A DNA stretch of 64,000 nucleotides from Sipunculus nudus (Eukaryota; Annelida; Sipuncula; Golfingiida; Sipunculidae): positions 51,449,659 through 51,513,658 of the forward strand of contig CM049313.1 of assembly GCA_026874595.1 (NCBI GenBank), read 5' to 3'. The position numbers were made by a program, and so were the translations under genes. The notes under the pieces were generated by a model that worked only from the letters and a program-made list of their open reading frames with translations, had not been told where the DNA came from and ran no database searches. Shown here in pieces: positions 56,985 to 64,000 of the stretch; position 1 is the stretch's first letter; every line of letters begins with the position of its first letter.

Positions 56985-57831
56985 TAGGATCTCGGACCGG
57001 ATAGGGCTTCTGGCCTCTTTCTTGTTGTAAATGAACAACAAACAAACAGACAAACAGACGGGGTGAAAATATAACGTCTTGCGATAGGACATGGCGACAC
57101 ATCCGCTTTAGTTGTATTATTGGTCAGTAGGTGAAGGTCCATTAGAGCCTCGACAGTTTGCTATATTGACAAAGTAGCGGAGAGGGTAGGGTACAAGAAC
57201 TGCATTACAAAGCCAAAAATAATTGACTTATGTATATATGTGTAGGATGAAATATTCAATCTCTCCAAAATGTTTCATAGAAACCGATTAAGAAGTTTTT
57301 CTTAATTTTGCCAAAAAGAAATAAGTAAAATATTGATAATATTTTCGTCTACCAGCTCTCTATGGCGTGTGTCCAGACCTATCTGCAATGTGAGGGTGTA
57401 CAGAAAGTAAATATACATGTTGATTCGAACGAATATGTGAAATACTACAAAAAAGTCCCCTACGAATATGTCATTTGCTCTATAACTGAGTATATAGCAT
57501 TATGATATTTGATAAATATGTATACTCAATGTCAGTGAATTGATATGTGCTTAAAAAATTACATATTACCTGAAAAGACTTCGTCAGTGAGGCAGAGTTG
57601 TTTAAATATTTTGATGCAACTGACTGAGCTAATAAATGAATACTATTTAAATATCTTCTTGTGCTCTCTTGTGATATAATTTTCTTGTAGAAGGATTTCA
57701 AAATTCACCTAGATGTATTGGAAATTGTCCTTGTAGGTTTTATTTTTTTCCTAGGAGAGATTATGATTGTGATCCCAATTTTGTTCTCTCTATAATTTCT
57801 AATCCTACTGGATTGTAATCTCCATCTTGAG

Positions 57832-57834
<3 letters not shown>
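56985..57834. repeat. FAXC block spacer shared with 38.5-39.08 and 40.97-41.28 kb
   Basis: Runs through the point where the copy 1 block carries the Harbinger-like element, near 57280 (ACCGATTAAGAAG), with no insertion. CCAGACCTATCTGCA, GTGAGGGTGTACAG and ACTCAATGTCAGTGAATTGA continue the alignment. Confidence 0.75.

Positions 57835-57898
<64 letters not shown>
57835..57898. repeat. (TA)n microsatellite at the left edge of P3
   Basis: Perfect (TA)n running directly into P3, whose outermost CAGTGGAA cap is missing at this end. Confidence 0.93.
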
Positions 57899-60148
<2,250 letters not shown>

Positions 60149-61170
60149 CAATGCCCGGATAGTCTGGTGACCAAATTACCAGTGGACAGGGCCCCAGACA
60201 AGCTCCGTTTGACATGTGAGACTTGACATTTGGTTTTAAAATAACTTTATTATACATGATAAATGATTTTAAAAATGAGGAATGAGAGGGCCCAGTCCAG
60301 GCATTAGGCGGACTAATGTTATGTGACTGCCAATGTTTAGTTAGCCAAACAGATTGACATTATTCTTACAAAACAGAATTTGTCATACTCACAACACGTA
60401 TTTCAGCCATGCAGTTGTTCACAACTGTCAGCAATAAAGCTCTGGAAAGTTGCTGTTGATTTCAAATTTGTATATGTCTTTAGGAGTAAAATTTATCTGA
60501 ATATAGGTTTAAAAACTGAATAGAAGCTTAAGAAAACCACGTAATAATCATAATACTTGGAAAATATGAAATAAAGTCAGGTTCATTAATATCCCAATAT
60601 CTATCTCCCTTTCTAATAGACTGGTCGGAGCGCCCTAATAAGACCACATAAAACAAACTATATCATTGACCTTTATATCTGCCCTAGAGCTATTAGCCGG
60701 CCAGTTTGAACAAGTTGTCTGAGCAACTTTAATAAGCGAGCGTTGGTGCGCTATCAGACTATCAAATGACACCCGACTATATATACAGCCATTTACTTAA
60801 ATAACATACTAAGATGAACTTTGAACGCAACGAAGCATTAAACTGTATCGGCTAATTATAAATAGCCGATTTATATTCTGGATGCCTCGTGTACAGATCC
60901 TTGGCAAACAACAAGCCTCAGTTTACACCTACGTTGCATAGGCAGGGAGTAAAAAAGTGGCATGTATATAGTATCACCTATTACCTAGAGTCTTAAGCCA
61001 CACAGTAGGTTACGTGTGCCACATATTACAGGGCCTAGACAGGAACCAACCAGCAAACCTACACCGAATGAAACGGATACGGTAAGCACAGTCCATCTAA
61101 GGTCAGGTTTGCTGTTGATGATCAAAAATAATTATGCTTTAAGGCGTTCAAGGTGCCCAGTTTCATACCT
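60149..61170. repeat. FAXC block spacer shared with 41.29-42.2 and 44.4-44.9 kb
   Basis: GCCCGGATAGTCTGGTGACC, GGCATTAGGCGGACTAATGT, a single unit of the 42-44 kb array (60560-60790) and GGGCCTAGACAGGAACCAAC align in order with the copy 1 block. Confidence 0.75.
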
Positions 61171-61179
<9 letters not shown>

Positions 61180-61217
<38 letters not shown>

Positions 61218-61226
61218 TATATATAA

Positions 61227-61257
<31 letters not shown>
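61180..61257. repeat. (TA)n/(CA)n compound microsatellite
   Basis: (TA)n, ACACACAC, then interrupted (TA)n. Confidence 0.9.
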
Positions 61258-61259
<2 letters not shown>

Positions 61260-61439
61260 AACATGTATGTATTAATGATCTCATGGTAATTTTGGTTGTG
61301 AACAGTTCTTATAAGCCTTTCTTGAATTATGAAGGATGCGTGAACTTGTTTATCAACAACATGTTTTAAACACAGCAATGTTGACAAACGGGAAAAATAT
61401 GTAACCTAGCGTGGTTGCATATATGCGGAGGTAGAAAGG

Positions 61440-62040
61440 TCATTTGCAAAGCTCTCGCTTATCTTATTTCCTGCGTGAGGCTCTTGTTGAAAATGTTTTG
61501 ATTGTCTTGGAAAGCAGGCAGGATGATTTTTATCTTTTACAGTTTCCATTTCATACGACTTGCTGTGACAATCGCGCGACAGTTGGTTACAGCGTTATGC
61601 AGTGTAGGACGTCCCTCACACAATACAGTCCCGTGGATTCTCTTGTTTGCCATTCTTAAATATGTACTCCATGTCGCGACTCGTGCACCATGTTAAACAC
61701 AGTCAAACTCTAGATTTCCTATACGCTGCGACTTTCTGCTTAAGAAAAAGGTCGATGGTTCACACACGCTGCAGTTTTCTATACTCTTCTTCGATAAAGC
61801 AGTAAATCGTATAGAAAATCGTATTATATAAAATCGATGTCTATGATTGATTGCCGCCTGATCACAGACTCAATCACGTCACCACGACTTCGAAAATTCC
61901 GCAACCAGTTGGTTGAAGTCACAAATCGCATCACCAGCGTCGCTGATGATCGTGACAGTCGCGAGATCTAGCAGGTGAAATGACATGACAGAAACTGTTT
62001 CAAGTCGTACGTCACATTCACAACCGATTCATGCACCAGC
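61440..62040. repeat. Dispersed repeat / upstream flank of FAXC copy 3
   Basis: Matches 16043-16420 in its first half (TTGCCATTCTTAAATA, TTTCCTATACGCTGCGA) and 47815-48060 in its second (GCCTGATCACAGACTCAATC, TTCCGCAACCAGTTGGT). ORFs of 64-71 codons here show no domain. Confidence 0.65.
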
Positions 62041-62543
62041 GATTATAAGGCCAAAATAAAAAAAAAAATGTATGGTTCTCAGGCACTTTTTTTCCGAAAT
62101 CAATGCGGGCGGGCGGTTTTTTTTTTTTAATTTTTTTTTTGTATGTTTCGATAAAAATTTCAAATGATAAGGGAAAAGCATGATAATAACAGATTTATTT
62201 TGATAAACAAGTATAAGCCCTACATGACGAAGGAAATTTTATGATTTTATCTCCTTGAAAGAAATGTCCGAGCAGCTGCAGCTGAAAATTAGTAAGTTTC
62301 TAATGAAAATCAAAATAAAAATTTTTGATGCGGGGGTTCAAAATTGATACGGGCGGTGCCTTAGAACCATACCTTTAATTTTTTGGGCCTAATTGGCGAC
62401 CAGTCCCAGAAGCAAAATCACCAGTCAGCGGGAGGCTTTATAAGTGACATTAATATTTATAAAAAATAGATATTTAAAAATTACTAAGTTGGTTTAATTA
62501 TTTTTTTTTATGTAGGTATTTTACTGGAAGATTAATCCGAAGA
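62041..62543. other. Upstream region of FAXC copy 3
   Basis: AT-rich. The last 150 bases (CCAGTCCCAGAAGCAAAATC) match the upstream region of copy 1 and end in the acceptor TTTTTATGTAG at about 62516. No promoter element could be assigned. Confidence 0.55.
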
Positions 62544-62813
62544 ATGTCAGCAATCCTGGGACGCATTTGGGAGATCATCAGTGATGTGTGGGAGAACAAA
62601 CCAGTTCTCGTCGCAACATGTGTAGGGGTCGCTGGATTGTGTTGGTGGTGGAGGGTTCGAGCCCAACAGGAACCAAAACCCCCGGCAAACTGGTACAGGG
62701 ACGTGGTGTACATTTACACGTTTCCACGGAAATTCACCAAACAGGTGGTGAACCTGTCACCGTTTGCAATGAAGATTGAGACTTCGCTCAGAATGCACAA
62801 GATCAAGTACGAG
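62544..62813 (+). CDS. FAXC: FAXC copy 3, exon 1 (coding part)
   Basis: ATG context CCGAAGAATG; 90 codons; phase 0 at GAG|GTAATA. Confidence 0.85.
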
Positions 62814-63672
62814 GTAATAATTTAATGGTATCAGGAAACAAATAAGCCATCTTTATCGCCTTGTTATTCAGCCGCTGAGATTTCCGCCAAGTTATGTGCC
62901 GCCACTGGCCAACACGAAGCCAAACTCTGTTCGCCGAGAAGTTCTTGCCTTGGCAGTTGTGAGGGCATGAATATTTCCAATCCCTTATCAAACGCTGGGT
63001 GATTAATTCCTTAAAAGTATTTAAAACCGCTTTTTCGTAGCATCAATTGTTTTTTGAGTGCATCATAATAAGACTAATCGCTTTAAGTGGAAAGCAAAAT
63101 TATTCAATATGTCTGATTTTCTAGGTTTGCACAAGAATTTAATTATTCCAAATAAGGATTTAAATTAACACGTGTAGTAAAGGTTATTCAAGTTTCAAAA
63201 ATATATATATATATATATCTTTACATATTATAACTTCAATCGACTTTCAGTGTCATTGAATTGAAGTGTCTGGTGTATCACTTATAGTTTTTAGGAAATA
63301 CAGATGCCTGGCATTAAAGGACAACTCGTATTAAATGATCAGTTTTATATCAAATACGTTTATATTCAATTGGCAAACATCGCAACGTACTAACTGTGGT
63401 AATGTTGCTTATTTCTAAATATGTTTACAAAAAAAATTGTCTAACAATAAACCCGATAAATATTATAATCAGGTGGTCGAGACTTTTCAAAGGTCATCCC
63501 GCCGGATTCAAATCCCGTACGTGTGGTTCAACGGTAAATGGTTGGAGGATTCTGGACTGATTATCAAACATCTGACGTCACACTTCAAGCTGGACGAGAC
63601 AGAGGGACTGACGGAGGCTGAGAGAGGGGTGTCACTGGCGTTCATCAGGATGATCGAGAGCCACACGTCATG
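62544..63672 (+). CDS. FAXC: FAXC-like GST-fold membrane protein, copy 3 (first two coding exons; continues past the window)
   Basis: Exon 1 62544-62813 (270 bp, ATG to GAG|GTAATA) and exon 2 63473-63672 (200 bp, TATAATCAG to TCATG|GTAAGG) match copies 1 and 2 in length and phase and give 156 complete codons. It has the anchor helix ([17 protein letters not shown]), the [20 protein letters not shown] strand-helix of the GST_N_4-like domain, [10 protein letters not shown] and [10 protein letters not shown]. Exon 1 is closest to copy 1. ETSLRMHK has Ser where the other copies and the family have Trp (ETWLR). The donor GTAATA is weaker than in the others. Exons 3-5 should lie beyond 64000. Confidence 0.85.
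63473..63672 (+). CDS. FAXC: FAXC copy 3, exon 2
   Basis: [20 protein letters not shown] onward. Nearly identical to the truncated exon 2a of copy 1. Confidence 0.88.
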
Positions 63673-64000
63673 GTAAGGCATGGCAAATCGGACTATGATT
63701 CATATTGGAATAAACAACAGTATGGTTGACCATAAGTCATATTTTTTTCAAATGTAGAAAAGATCAGTTCTAGCGCTAACGCACTTTCACTCAGAAAAAA
63801 ATTTCAAGCGTCTTGCCGTGCAGTTTAATATCTACAAACTGCCATAATAGGCCATAGCACTTCGAGGTTTACAAGGGGAGTTAACAGAAAATGTCTGCAT
63901 ATTTTGTTCGAACACTTTCCATTTTCCCCTGAAAAGTATCGTAGTATGATACCTAATTACGTCCTTCATTCCCGACAAGAGACCCGTTGCTCTCTGAAAA
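63673..64000. other. FAXC copy 3 intron 2, cut by the window edge
   Basis: Matches the start of intron 2 of copy 2 in places (CAACAGTATGGTTGA, GGCGTCTTGCCGTG-type and CTACAAACT segments). No exon 3 before 64000. Confidence 0.7.

Overview
The window is nuclear DNA of a metazoan. It is AT-rich, the genes are split by GT-AG introns, and most of the sequence is transposon-derived or simple repeat. A C-type lectin receptor, a tandem array of failed-axon-connections (FAXC) type GST-fold genes, oyster 'pearl'-like repeats with an internal tandem core of about 160 bp, and very long (TA)n tracts together suggest a lophotrochozoan, most likely a bivalve mollusc. That assignment is inference; no species can be named from the sequence.

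Layout. (1) 0.97-10.56 kb, + strand: six exons of a type I membrane C-type lectin receptor (two CTLDs, Pro/Thr/Ser stalk, TM helix, short tail with an FxNPxY motif). The 5' end and signal peptide were not found. Its last intron holds a 2-kb minisatellite with a 55-bp unit. (2) 11-21 kb: no convincing gene. It holds an hAT-like MITE with an 8-bp target duplication, pearl-like tandem-core repeats, a foldback MITE and a pogo-like TIR element (P1). (3) 21.06-28.09 kb, - strand: a decayed Ty3/gypsy-type LTR retrotransposon with LTRs, a proline-tRNA-like primer site, Gag, protease, integrase and then RT. The integrase core is amplified into four tandem copies, one carrying a 47-bp piece of gag. RNase H is deleted. 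(4) 29.7-64 kb, + strand: three tandem FAXC-like genes, copy 3 cut by the window edge. Copies 1 and 2 each have five coding exons of 270, 200, 112, 138 and 177 bp (298 aa). Copy 1 carries an extra, truncated exon 2.

The FAXC copies sit in large segmental duplicates. Spacers of copies 1 and 2 align in order over long stretches, so later insertions can be read against paralogous empty sites: a Harbinger-like element at 39.1-40.5 kb (TTA duplication), a pogo-like element P3 at 57.9-59.9 kb, and a 2.8-kb insertion/deletion at 54.2-57.0 kb.

The lectin receptor and the FAXC genes are unrelated in function. The retroelement and MITEs are insertions between or inside them. I found no prokaryotic feature, CRISPR array, rRNA or convincing tRNA gene.
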